Shown: one piece after another, positions 43,441 to 55,900 of the stretch
Layout of the letters: every line of letters starts with the position of its first letter
Numbering within the stretch: the first letter of the stretch is position 1
NCBI GenBank assembly: GCA_012934845.2
Contig: WNNJ02003564.1
Location: forward strand, 62,001-126,000
Length of the DNA stretch: 64,000 nt
DNA from: Pomphorhynchus laevis
Taxonomy: Eukaryota > Acanthocephala > Palaeacanthocephala > Echinorhynchida > Pomphorhynchidae
Reading direction: 5' to 3'
Notes under the pieces: generated by a model
Databases searched by the model: none
What the model saw: only the letters and a program-made list of their open reading frames with translations
Told to the model about the DNA's origin: nothing
Translations under genes and position numbers: made by a program

Positions 43441-43800
43441 AAAGTTGAGCAAGTTAATAAAATATGATATTGATATAAAATATGATATTATAAAATATCA
43501 AAAACAGTTATGATAATATATTCTAGATTTAATAATAATTAAATTAAATAATTTAATTATGAATTTTTTAAATTAATTAAATTATTTATCTTATCCAATA
43601 AATTTGATAAATCCGTTTTTAATATTCTCGAATATTTTTATTTATATTTTATTTGAATATAATTTTTAATTATAATTTTATAATATAATATTATAATATA
43701 ATATAATATAATTTTTAATATAATTTTATAATTATATTTTATTTGAAGTATGATCTGATTAAGTATTGGAAATTATTAAATAGCAAGATTAAAAAAATAC

Positions 43801-43935
43801 CTTTGCAAAAGTCTTTTACTCAATGAAAATGACGTCGACAAATCTGTTGTTCTTATACACGAAAGTGACGTAAATCCAATAGAAGCAAGATACATTTGAA
43901 CTGCTAACTTATCACTGTATCTTTGGTCACATCCT
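43801..43935 (-). CDS. Asp-box gene, exon GCDQRYSDK...
   Basis: GCDQRYSDKLAVQMYLASIG then FTSLSCIRTTDLSTSFSLSK RLLQ. Acceptor tttgttcag, donor gtattt. It carries two cysteines. Further exons must lie at lower coordinates, beyond duplicated repeats; none was identified. Confidence 0.64.
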
Positions 43936-46900
43936 CTGAACAAAAAAAATCTACAAACCAACATATTAATTAATACTCACAGATTCAATATTAACGGAAA
44001 GTTTGATTGAATTTTAGCATTTTTAATAATCGGTAGAATTGCTAGAAAATCTAAATTAGATATCAAAATTACGACTTGTGAATAAACTAAATTTTCATAT
44101 CGATCAAATGTCTTAATGTATTTATTCGAACCGAAGTTGAGCAAATTATTACTTAAAATGAGTATCGTCTTAAGTAGCTTTGACATATTCTGTCAGAACC
44201 CAAATTTGTATTTTACCCTTATGTTTTACTTGAATTTTCGCAACTTTTGGTATATGCATGGTTTCTGAAAGTTCAGACATCGATGTCGGTAATTTATAGA
44301 TTTCTACAAATGTAATATCACAATTGTAAAACATTTCGTAAACTTTCAGATTTACCCACCATTGATACTAAATAATGACAGATTATATAATCTCCAGACA
44401 AATGTTTCCTTGCAGTGGATAACGTTGTATACATTGCCAACAAATAAAATTGGATCCGAATCACATTTGTAACGTCCAAGAGTGATCCACGTTTGACCGT
44501 AATCAGAAGTCCTACGTCACATTAAAATATTATTCATAAGAATAACAATCTGTTAACTTGTAAAGATTAATTAAAATCGCTCAAAGCTCACAAAAATCAC
44601 TGACGGGTGGTCTCACTGAAGTTAGTAGCAAAAATATTTTTATGAAAATTAATTAATAATATTGGGAAATATAAATAAAATAATATTCAGCAAAAAAATG
44701 TTAAATAAATTTGTTTAATAATTTGTTCAATTAACTAATTAATTGATAAGTTGACTTATTAAATCATTAATAAGTTGACATATTAAATCATTGCCTAGCG
44801 AATGGGCTTTAATAATAAAAGCTTGTTTTCTGTCTTATGCAGCCTAATGCAGAACTGCTAGTCAGACAATTTTTTGTGTTTTATATCAAAAAATATACCA
44901 AAATATGAATACCGTTATAAAATCTTATAACTTTCCAACAATTAAAGATATAAGTATTGGCATGTTTAGATAGGATCATTAGTCAAAAGTTTATTGTAAA
45001 TGTAGGTTACCGCTTTAGAATGGCTCATTTGATCATTAAAGACCGCATATAAAAAATAGAAAAATTAGAAAATTTTAAGAGAAATATTGAGTGAAAGTAC
45101 AAAAAGGATTGTACTGTGCATACAGTACATTGTTTTTGCTAGCAGGATCGACGAACAATGGAAAGAATGGCGAACAGTTCATAATATAAGTAAGGACCGT
45201 TCGGGTTGTCCCAAAACTATTACATAATATTGAAAACACGTGAGGCCTAAATGGAAAAGACGATGCACAGTCTGTTAGAAAAATGGATCATCAAACACAG
45301 TTAAAAAGAGAAACTGAAGAATGAAAATATATTTGAAATTCAAAGCACACAAAATGCAGTGCCATCAGTCGATCTCATTACAAGGAACGAAAAATGTCAT
45401 TCTGGAACGGGATCACAAACATATTTGACAAAAACCAGTTAACATTAAGAAACATTATATTTAGAGATGAATGGCAAGTTTAATAATAAAATTACCGGAC
45501 ATGATCACTAATCAAGCAAAAAAGTTTTTTCGGAAAACCATTACAATCTCCAAAAGTAACGATATTGTATCAGATTGAAATCAGAATTAATTCTAATTGA
45601 AATCAGAATTATTGGAAAAAAATCTTTGAGAATAAAGAAACAGATAAGACGTGCTTATAATTGTGTATTGAATCACTTGTAAAATAAAACTTATTTCACA
45701 TTTTTTATTTGTTATTTTAAATGTATTACACGTTAACAGTGGTTACATTTATTTAGTCACCCTTCACTTCAACATTTTTTAATTTAAATTTCAAATTGAA
45801 ATTTACCTATAAATAAAGATGCTATCTGCAAAGAAGATATTGACTGAATCACCTATACCAATTAGTTGTTTGCTGCTGTATGAAGAGATAGCTGATTTAT
45901 TTCTAGTGTCAACCAAGGTTACAATTCTCATTTGTCTAAAATGCCATGTTTGATTACGCACGGATTTCTTATGACGGCTTAGCTTTCTCATTCTAACTCT
46001 GCTGAAGTCCAAGTGATCAAGCAATATAATTTCATTTTGTTTCATTGTAACCACTTCAGGCAACGTCGTGGCAATGGTATTAACCCTGTGCTCATGCTTT
46101 TAACACAAAAGGAAAATGAACAACTGAAAAAATTGCTGGTATTTACAAAAATTATCGACTGATGATTATTACTTAAATCGATGATTTTTATTCTTTCTGA
46201 TTGCAGTCCATTGTTAAATTCGGTATAAATAATGATAAATGTTTCACCGTCTATCCATTTGACTTTTACGTTGTTTGGATAGATACTATGAAAAATACTT
46301 GTAAAATAATATTCTTTATAAGAACTTACCTTTTGTCTTTAATTTGTAACAATTGGCAATCATTTAAAACTAGCAAGCTTATTTGAACGTTATTATCCTT
46401 TTCGTATAAAAAAAGAAATCATGTTATTTTTAAAAGCATATAAAAGTGAATGTGTCACTTACATTTAACGATGTCAACAAAATACAGTATTCTGAAGCGA
46501 AACGATTTTCCAACATAATTGTATCGATAATATCGATAACAAACGAACATTTAAAATGTAGATCATTATATTCATATTTGTATATTTTAGAAATTGGATC
46601 CCCGAATTTTAACTTAACATAAAAATAGTAAAAATTAAAAAAATTTATTATTATTTTTTAAAATAATAATAAGTAGCGTCATGCTGTATCAATAATAGGA
46701 ACAATAGCTAACAATAAATTTTACGTTGATTTCTCTCGATTTGTTTAATTTTACAAACAATGGAGTCTGCTTTAACTTAATTGCATCTATGAACTGAAAC
46801 GATTTAACTTAATTGCATCTATGAGCTGAAATTCTTCTGGTTGTGGTACGACATTATTCTCACATATATTGTTCATATTCTTGATGCTGCATGACGTTAC

Positions 46901-49900
46901 TAATCAAACTGGGCCGGTCTCGACGTGAAATGTACGGAGTAAGCAGATACTATGGGTCGAAACTTGAGATGTAGGTCTTGGTCAGTAGCTGATGATACCC
47001 ACCAGGCTGATTAGTAGCGTCATGCTGTATCAAGAATAGGAACAATACCTACTGTTATGGTTTTCGGCCATTAATGATCTGTGACCTTTAATAATAAATA
47101 TAATACTTTCTAACGCATTTTGGTCATTGGTTAAAAAATTAGTGAAAACATGTCAAATGCTTATTTCGACAATATGCTAATTTCAATGTGATCAGCTTGA
47201 GAATGAAATACTTTTGACTGTTTAGTTTCTTTAATGTCAATACTTTATCCACCAATGATTAAATTTATTTACATATTTAACAAATATTTAAATTTGTATT
47301 CTAGCTATTGTAATATCTTCGTTTATCAGCTTGTAATTGAAATATTTTAGTTAAATAAGAGGTTGTATAAAATTACTTTATAATTTAATAAATATATATT
47401 ATATATAAATATATATCCCATACCTGAAACGTAGGTATGGGTATTTTTAATACAGCAGGACGCTACTAATCAGTCTGTGTGGGGTTCATCCGCTGCTGAC
47501 CCAGACCTGAAATGTAGGTCTGCGTCAGCAGCTGATGAGACCCATCTAGACTGATTAGTAGCGTTCTGCTGTATCAAAAATAGGAACAATACCTGTGAGG
47601 ATAATATTGTGGCAAAACCAGAAGAATTTCAGCTCACAGATGCAATCAAGTTAAATTAAAAACATTCATTGCAAGTGGCGGCATGAAAAACAGTGATCCG
47701 GCTAGCAGGTAACACTACTAGGGTAGGTTTCTAATACATCGTTAGAATGCGATCCCTTACCAAAAGTAATATACAGAAATGTATACCAACACCACTGGAG
47801 CTGCTTTCCTAGTGGACTTAACGTTGTATCGCGATACAGACGTACTGAGTTCAAAGACGATCAGCACCAGTGTACGGAGTAAGCAGATAACTGTCTAAAC
47901 GTGAAATGTAGGTCTGGGTCAGCAGCTGATGAGAACCATCCAGGCTAATTAGTAGCATCCTGTTGTATCAATAATAGGAACAATACCTGTAAGGATAATG
48001 TCGTGTTAGAACCAGAAGAATATCAGATCACAGATGCAATCAAGTTAAATTATTTTTTATTAATTATTACAAATTAATTAATTTATAATTAATTTTTAAT
48101 AAAAATTAAAAAATAATTTTCATTAATTAATTTCTTGATTGGATGATAAATTATAAAATTTATTAAAAACTAAAGCAGCTAAGTTTGATTCTTTCTATTT
48201 GTCGCGTTACAGTTTCAGTTAAACTGCTCTTATTATCCGTTTATATCCATGAAAGACGACCTTGACAAAGCTTTGTTTTAAGCTGTCAAATAATTGACCG
48301 GCTTGTATCAGTCATATGGATAGTTTTCAAAAATACCTGTTTAGATTTATTTCATGACATGAGCAAGGTTATATTATTCAAAAAGGCGATCTATTCAAAT
48401 CACAGAATATATCTTTGCCAACATGAATTAATTGAAAACGATCCTAGAGTATAGGGTAGATACAAATATTTTAGAAGAAAATGAAGAGCAATCAATAATC
48501 AGTTACTTGATGTCAACTGATACTACAAATAAATTAGTGTAGAGTGTAAATCAGCATTTTTGTAGTAAATCAGCATTTCGGCGACAGGGAGTTCAGCAGA
48601 AACAGTAACAGGCTCGAAACACGAAATGTAGGTGTGGGCTCACTGCTGATAATGTCCACCCACGCTGATTGTAGTGTACAGTGATGCTGATAGGATTCAA
48701 ACAACCACACGGGGATAATATCAAACCGATCAATAAAGAATAGCGGATCGTGTAAGCAATATTCACAATAGTTTAGAGTATGTTGACTGTCACCTTGTAT
48801 ATGCAAATATCCATTATGTATCTAAACTATTAGGATGTTTTGGAAGGTGATCAAAGGTTTTGATGTTGCAAATTTTGATGTATAACTTTTAGAAACTAAA
48901 AGTCGATGTTAAATTACGTTGATTGCATATTTAAGGATTATAAGTTACTTTTTATGGTTTTTTATCTGATGAATATCGCCAGTATTTTATTTATTGATAC
49001 TTTTAATTTATTATGAAGTTCGAGTTCTTATCAGATCTTACTTTTACTGTTGCGGTAAGCAGGTTGATTGATTATATCGACTGACAATTTGAGATGATAT
49101 CCACGTATTAATTAAAGTGTAATTGAAGATTATCGTCTAATTATAAAGGCAATAGATGCTAAGTTTTTCCGGCAGTTTATTATCCTGGAATCAGGGTAAT
49201 ATCTGTAATATAAGGATATTTGCACATTATGTTCTGAGTGAAGGACAACTGATCTACACTAAAGAGTCTTGCAAGTGCTTTGAAGTATGCAAATCTAAGT
49301 AATATATGTTTTGTGGATCTGGGTAAGACTAGCGTAAGGCCATGCACTTCCTCATTATTGTTCGTTATTCATTATTATCAGTTATTATTGTTCGTTAATC
49401 ATTATCCGTTATTATTGTAAATAATAATCTAAAAAACATAATAAACTTACTAGCATATTCCCTTGACCTACTAGATGCAATCTACTCGAGCATTCATTAA
49501 TAGCAATTTCACTAAAATAGCAAAACAACATTTAAACATTGCAAATATAAGCGTATACGTGAAGTTGAAATCTTCTAATGACATAAGTAGAAAATTGCCA
49601 ATTTCGGGACAGGCTGCCTAAAGTTAATCACACGTTGACGGCTGAATACATTGCGATATGTACCTTATCCTTTTGCTGTAGAGCCAATAGAATATAATCG
49701 CTTTTAAAATCGCGAACCGATGATATGCCATATTTAATTAGTTCATTTGCCTAAAAGCGAACAGTTGTGAGCACTGAAACGCTGTGATAGTTAAAAATAA
49801 ATGATTCCATACTATTGCTCCGTCTAGCTTACTGTATTTTTAGCACAAATCCATCCTAAAATTATCTACCATAACTCATAATTATAATTTATAATTAGAT

Positions 49901-52900
49901 AAAACATATTATAACATTATCGAAGTAGTTTATTCGATAATTTACGTGATACAAAGTGTAATCATATGGTCAAGTTAATCATTTAAGCAAAATAAATAAA
50001 TTAACTAAATTAATCGATTAATGCAATATTCAAAAGAATTGATTTATACTTTATATATAGCAATATAGATAATGCAATTTAGATATACAATGAATTTATT
50101 ATAAATGATAGATCTGCAATGAAAGTGATTGTCAAACATTTGGAAAAAACATTTTATTATATATTGCAATAAAATAATAATTTCATAGCAATATGATAAT
50201 ATTGATAATTAATTGTTATTTATTTTATAATAATTTTATTTTTATAATTTAATAATATAAGAATTATATTATTCTATAATATTTATTATATTATATATAT
50301 TCTATCTATATTCAGATGAGGTTTGTCAAAGTGGTAGAAAACAGTAACGAAACGACCTATATTTTTTAAATATTTACGTTTCACTTATTTCTAAGCATTT
50401 TTCAGAACGTTTCAATTGTTTGTAGCATTCATGTACTTGTAACTTTTGACAAGGAAGAATATAAAATATGGATATTTATAATTGAAGTAGTAAACCATCA
50501 GATAGTCATAAATGAAAATAAGTTACATCAGAAAGTTATATTGGGTACCTTATGACGAAGTTACGCAATCCTAACTGTAGATCATGGAATATTTGCAGTT
50601 TTACTTCTTGCATAATTTATTACCTATTTTATCTTTCGTAAATAGTGAATTCAATTTTTATACAATTTTATTATAAACTGTCTAATACATCTAATACAGC
50701 AGGAATTATCCAACTAAACAAAACAATAAAATAGTTTTATTTAACGAAAAATACTTAAGTTTTATGGTTTACCATTGACATCAAATAAAGAATTTACACA
50801 AGTTTTTTTCGATGAACAGCTCAATGTTACAGTCCATAAAATGTAAATTTTGATCGTTGCTTCATTTTCTTATTTATTAGTACAAATTAATAATAACAAA
50901 TGAAATTATACTTTGAATTAATAAGTTATCAACAAATATTTAAGACAGGGCAGCCTTTTTACTAGAATATTTCATATTTGATTTGATCACAAAATTTGCA
51001 ACTGTTGAAATTCACTTTAGTCATAAAGAATTTACACATAATATAAAATCCGATTGTAAATGTTAGCTGACACATATTTACCATGTATTTGGATATATTT
51101 GGATACCCAGGACAACTAAGGTCTATTAAATGCAGCTGTCCTTTTGACACTCTAGTGATGTGTGTTCCTTAAATATAAATTAACGTTAACAGATATTTCC
51201 ATAAATAATTGATTTATAATGCTTTATTATTCGATAAAAACTACTATTAAATATTTATAAAAATATTAATAAATATTAAATAATATTTATTAATATTAAA
51301 TATTAAGTTATTAAGTTTTTTAAAAGTTACAAGATCGTAATTATTACATGAAGGCGAGGAAACAGGAATATTTATTTGAGTACAAGATTATTGTGTTTAA
51401 GAGCTTAAACACACAACCCCGAAGATGACGTGCCGTAGTGCCGTCGAAATATTGGATTTTTGTAATTAAATAAATATTCCTGTTATCTCTCCTTTATGTA
51501 ATAATTTGGATTGGAAACAAATTTTCTCTAAGATCGTAATTTTCAGAGAAATATTTTCTGATAATTACAAGATTGTAATTTTCTGAAGATGCTAAAAGTG
51601 CTGATTATTTATGCTTATTTGAGCTGGATCATATTTAAATGGTAAGTGTATTTTAAATGATTTACGTGATATAAAGGTATTAAAGAAAGGTATTGAAGAA
51701 AGAAAAAACTTTTATTTGATATTTCGCTGACCTCTGTTACCATCTTCAGAAAATTACATCGTCAGTAATTTTACAGGCTGCAACAAACTTGGTTGCTTAA
51801 TATATAATATGATAATTTTAAATAATTGATAAAGATTCAATATTGATAAAGAATTATTGAAGACGGATCAAAGAAAAGAGGAAAATTTTATATTGATATT
51901 TCGCTAACCTCTGTTACCATCTTCAGAAAATTACATCGTCAGTAATTTTACAGGCTGCAATAAACTTGGTTGCTTAATATATAATATGATAATTTTAAAT
52001 AGTTGATAAAGATTCAATATTGATAAAGAATTATTAAAGATGGATCAAAGAAAAGAGGAAAATTTTATATTGATATTTCGCTAACCTCAGTTAGTATCTT
52101 TAGAAAATTACATCTTCAGTAATTTTACCGGCTGCAACAAACTTGGTTGCTTAATATATAATATGATAATTTTAAATAGTTGATAAAGATTCAATATTGA
52201 TAAAGAATTATTGAAGATGGATCAAAGAAAAGAGGAAAATTTTATATTGATATTTCGCTAACCTCAGTTAGTATCTTTAGAAAATTACATCTTCAGTAAT
52301 TTTACCGCTGCAACAAACTTGGTTTCTTAATATATAATATGATAATTTTAAATAGTTGATAAAGATTCAATATTGATAAAGAATTATTAAAGATGGATCA
52401 AAGAAAAGAGGAAAATTTTATATTGATATTTCGCTAACCTCAGTTAGTATCTTTAGAAAATTACATCTTCAGTAATTTTACCGCTGCAACAAACTTGGTT
52501 TCTTAATATATAATATGATAATTTTAAATAGTTGATAAAGATTCAATATTGATAAAGAATTATTAAAGATGGATCAAAGAAAAGAGGAAAATTTTATATT
52601 GATATTTCGCTAACCTCAGTTAGTATCTTTAGAAAATTACATCTTCAGTAATTTTACCGGCTGCAACAAACTTGGTTGCTTAATATATAATATGATAATT
52701 TTAAATAGTTGATAAAGATTCAATATTGATAAAGAATTATTAAAGATGGATCAAAGAAAAGAGGAAAATTTTATATTGATATTTCGCTAACCTCAGTTAG
52801 TATCTTTAGAAAATTACATCTTCAGTAATTTTACCGGCTGCAACAAACTTGGTTGCTTAATATATAATATGATAATTTTAAATAGTTGATAAAGATTCAA

Positions 52901-55900
52901 TATTGATAAAGAATTATTAAAGATGGATCAAAGAAAAGAGGAAAATTTTATATTGATATTTCGCTAACCTCAGTTAGTATCTTTAGAAAATTACATCTTC
53001 AGTAATTTTACCGGCTGCAACAAACTTGGTTGCTTAATATATAATATGATAATTTTAAATAGTTGATAAAGATTCAATATTGATAAAGAATTATTGAAGA
53101 TGGATCAAAGAAAAGAGGAAAATTTTATATTGATATTTCGCTAACCTCAGTTAGTATCTTTAGAAAATTACATCTTCAGTAATTTTACCGGCTGCAACAA
53201 ACTTGGTTTCTTAATATATAATATGATAATTTTAAATAGTTGATAAAGATTCAATATTGATAAAGAATTATTAAAGATGGATCAAAGAAAAGAGGAAAAT
53301 TTTATATTGATATTTCGCTAACCTCTGCTAGCATCGTTAGAAAATTACATCTTCAGTAATTTTACCGCTGCAACAAACTTGGTTGCTTAATATATAATAT
53401 GATAATTTTAAATAGTTGATAAAGATTCAATATTGATAAAGAATTATTGAAGATTGATCAAAGAAAAGAGGAAAATTTTATATTGATATTTCGCTAACCT
53501 CTGCTAGCATCTGTAGAAAATTACATCATAATTTAATTTATAATATCATTATAATATATCATTATATAAAACATTAAAACATTAATATAATTCGTTAATT
53601 AAAATAATATAAATTACTAAAAATATTCCGTTCTATATTAATTAACGGAATATTAATTATACAATCGTATTAGCGCTTCTCCTAACTTTACTTTCTCGAA
53701 TGTATTAGTGTTCTATTGTATAATTGAACTAAATGCTTAATATTTTAATATTAAGTTGATACTGATCCATTATTGAATCCATTATTATTGAATCCATTAC
53801 ACTGATCCATTATTATTTTTCAAAATAAAATAATTTGAATTTAATAATTTGAAAAATCCATGAAAGGATTTTATACCGCCCACTATCTGGACATACAAAT
53901 ATGCTCATTGTTTTCCGTTGGAAAATACTGCTGATTTTCTATGATTTACATAAATTTTAAATAGTTGATACTGATCCATTATTAATAAAGAATCATTGGA
54001 GCTGGATCAAAGAAAAGAGGAAATTTTTTATTGATATTTCGCTAACCTCAGTTAGTATCTTCAGAAAATTACTACAGATCCAGACACTACAGTAGTAGTG
54101 TCTGGATCTCTGACTGTAGAGATCCAGATCTCTACAGACACTTCTGATCCGAATTAAAAATTGTGCCACTGGCATTTGCTTGCACTGTCGCGTAACGATT
54201 TTTAATCGACCTGTGTATGGGATATTTGAAATGAAATGTTGAATTAATAATTAATAATTACATCGTTAATGTAAACCATGTTATTTTTTTCTTTCTCGAT
54301 TAATGTTTTGCAATCAACATTATAAGTAATTATTTAAAATATATTTGATTACCGACTTAAAATATATATTTATCTTAACTCATTAGACAAAATTTAATAA
54401 TAAATTTAGCAATAATTTTAGAATTATTGAAAATATATGCTTTTTAATATAAAAATATTATTAGTTTTCTTTAACAGTAAGAATGAAATTTTTATTGTGT
54501 ATTATCTATCAAATTTAAAAAATTGGAACCGTATGTTATTTATTAGTCAATTCATAAAGTTGATATTTATTTTATATATTAACTTTACATAAATATAATA
54601 AAATCTTATGTAATTATTTATTATTTTTTATTATTATTGTAAAAGTTAATTATAAACAATGTCTCAATTATCTGATATGATTATTGCGAAATATTATTTA
54701 TATATTATAATGAATATTAATATCATTGCGAAATATATAATTATATAAATATAAATAGTATAAAATCTTATATAATCATTTATTATTTATAAATATTTAT
54801 CTTTAATTTAAAATATTTATGATATTTTAAATATTGCATTTTGAAATATTAAACTTATTTGTTATTTATAATTAATTTATTTTTATTTATATATAGTATA
54901 AAATACGTAGACTCTGTTATCTGATCTGATTTATATCTGATCTGAGGTTATAATTTTAAGAGTAGAATTTTATATAAATACTACTGTATTATATTATATT
55001 ATTATGAATTGTCTACAGATTATAATCTGGCCGATTATCCAAGTCACTTGTAGTATCATCCTCTATTTTGCTTGTTTATTTTCTCCCAAACATCAAAGCT
55101 ATTTTGTGTCATAATTATTAATTTATTAATTTTTAAAATACATAGACTTTGATTCATCGTATATTATTTATTAGTTAATTCATTAAAATTGAATTTTAAT
55201 TTGAATTTTAATTATAAATTTTATCATTAAAAATAATAATAATAATCTTTATTATTTATAATTATTTATCTTTATTTTTATTTATATATAGTATTTATTT
55301 ATATAGTAATATTATAATAGTTTATATTATATTATATTATAATATAATATTATATGATATTATTTATATTATATTATAATAGTTTATATATAATAATAGT
55401 TTATAATAGTTTATAATAGTAATATTTATAATAGTTTATATATAAATAGTTTATTTATATATAATTTAAAATTCTTGATCACAAACTACTTACAATTACA
55501 AGTACAATCTTTGACGACAACCAACGACAACCTTCGACGACAACTAACAACAACCATCGACGACATCCGCTGGCTACTTACAACTAACGACTACTTACAA
55601 CTAACGCGAACTACTTACAACTAACGACTTGCAGACTAACGGAGTTTAAACATTCTTGATTATTACTAACTAACTGACATCTTATTATGGCAAAGAGAAA
55701 GCTAACTAAAAATCCACTCCTGTCACACATGCTCCAACCGTATCACCTCTCAATAATTTACATCCTTCCGTCAAAATCATCTCCAGTAACATCTCCGATC
55801 AACCGATTCAACACTCCACTCCTGTCACACATGCTCCAAACTATCTTAAATCTTCACTTAGCACCCCTGTCATTCCCACGTTTATCTGCTTTTCTGCTTC

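Noticed and set aside
43289-43513. Plus-strand 74-residue Gln/Leu-rich protein
   Set aside because: It is the opposite-strand shadow of the Cys-rich REL domain (also at 38.4 kb).
51690-53535. CRISPR-like array
   Set aside because: The whole 177-bp unit repeats without unique spacers, in a eukaryotic intron.
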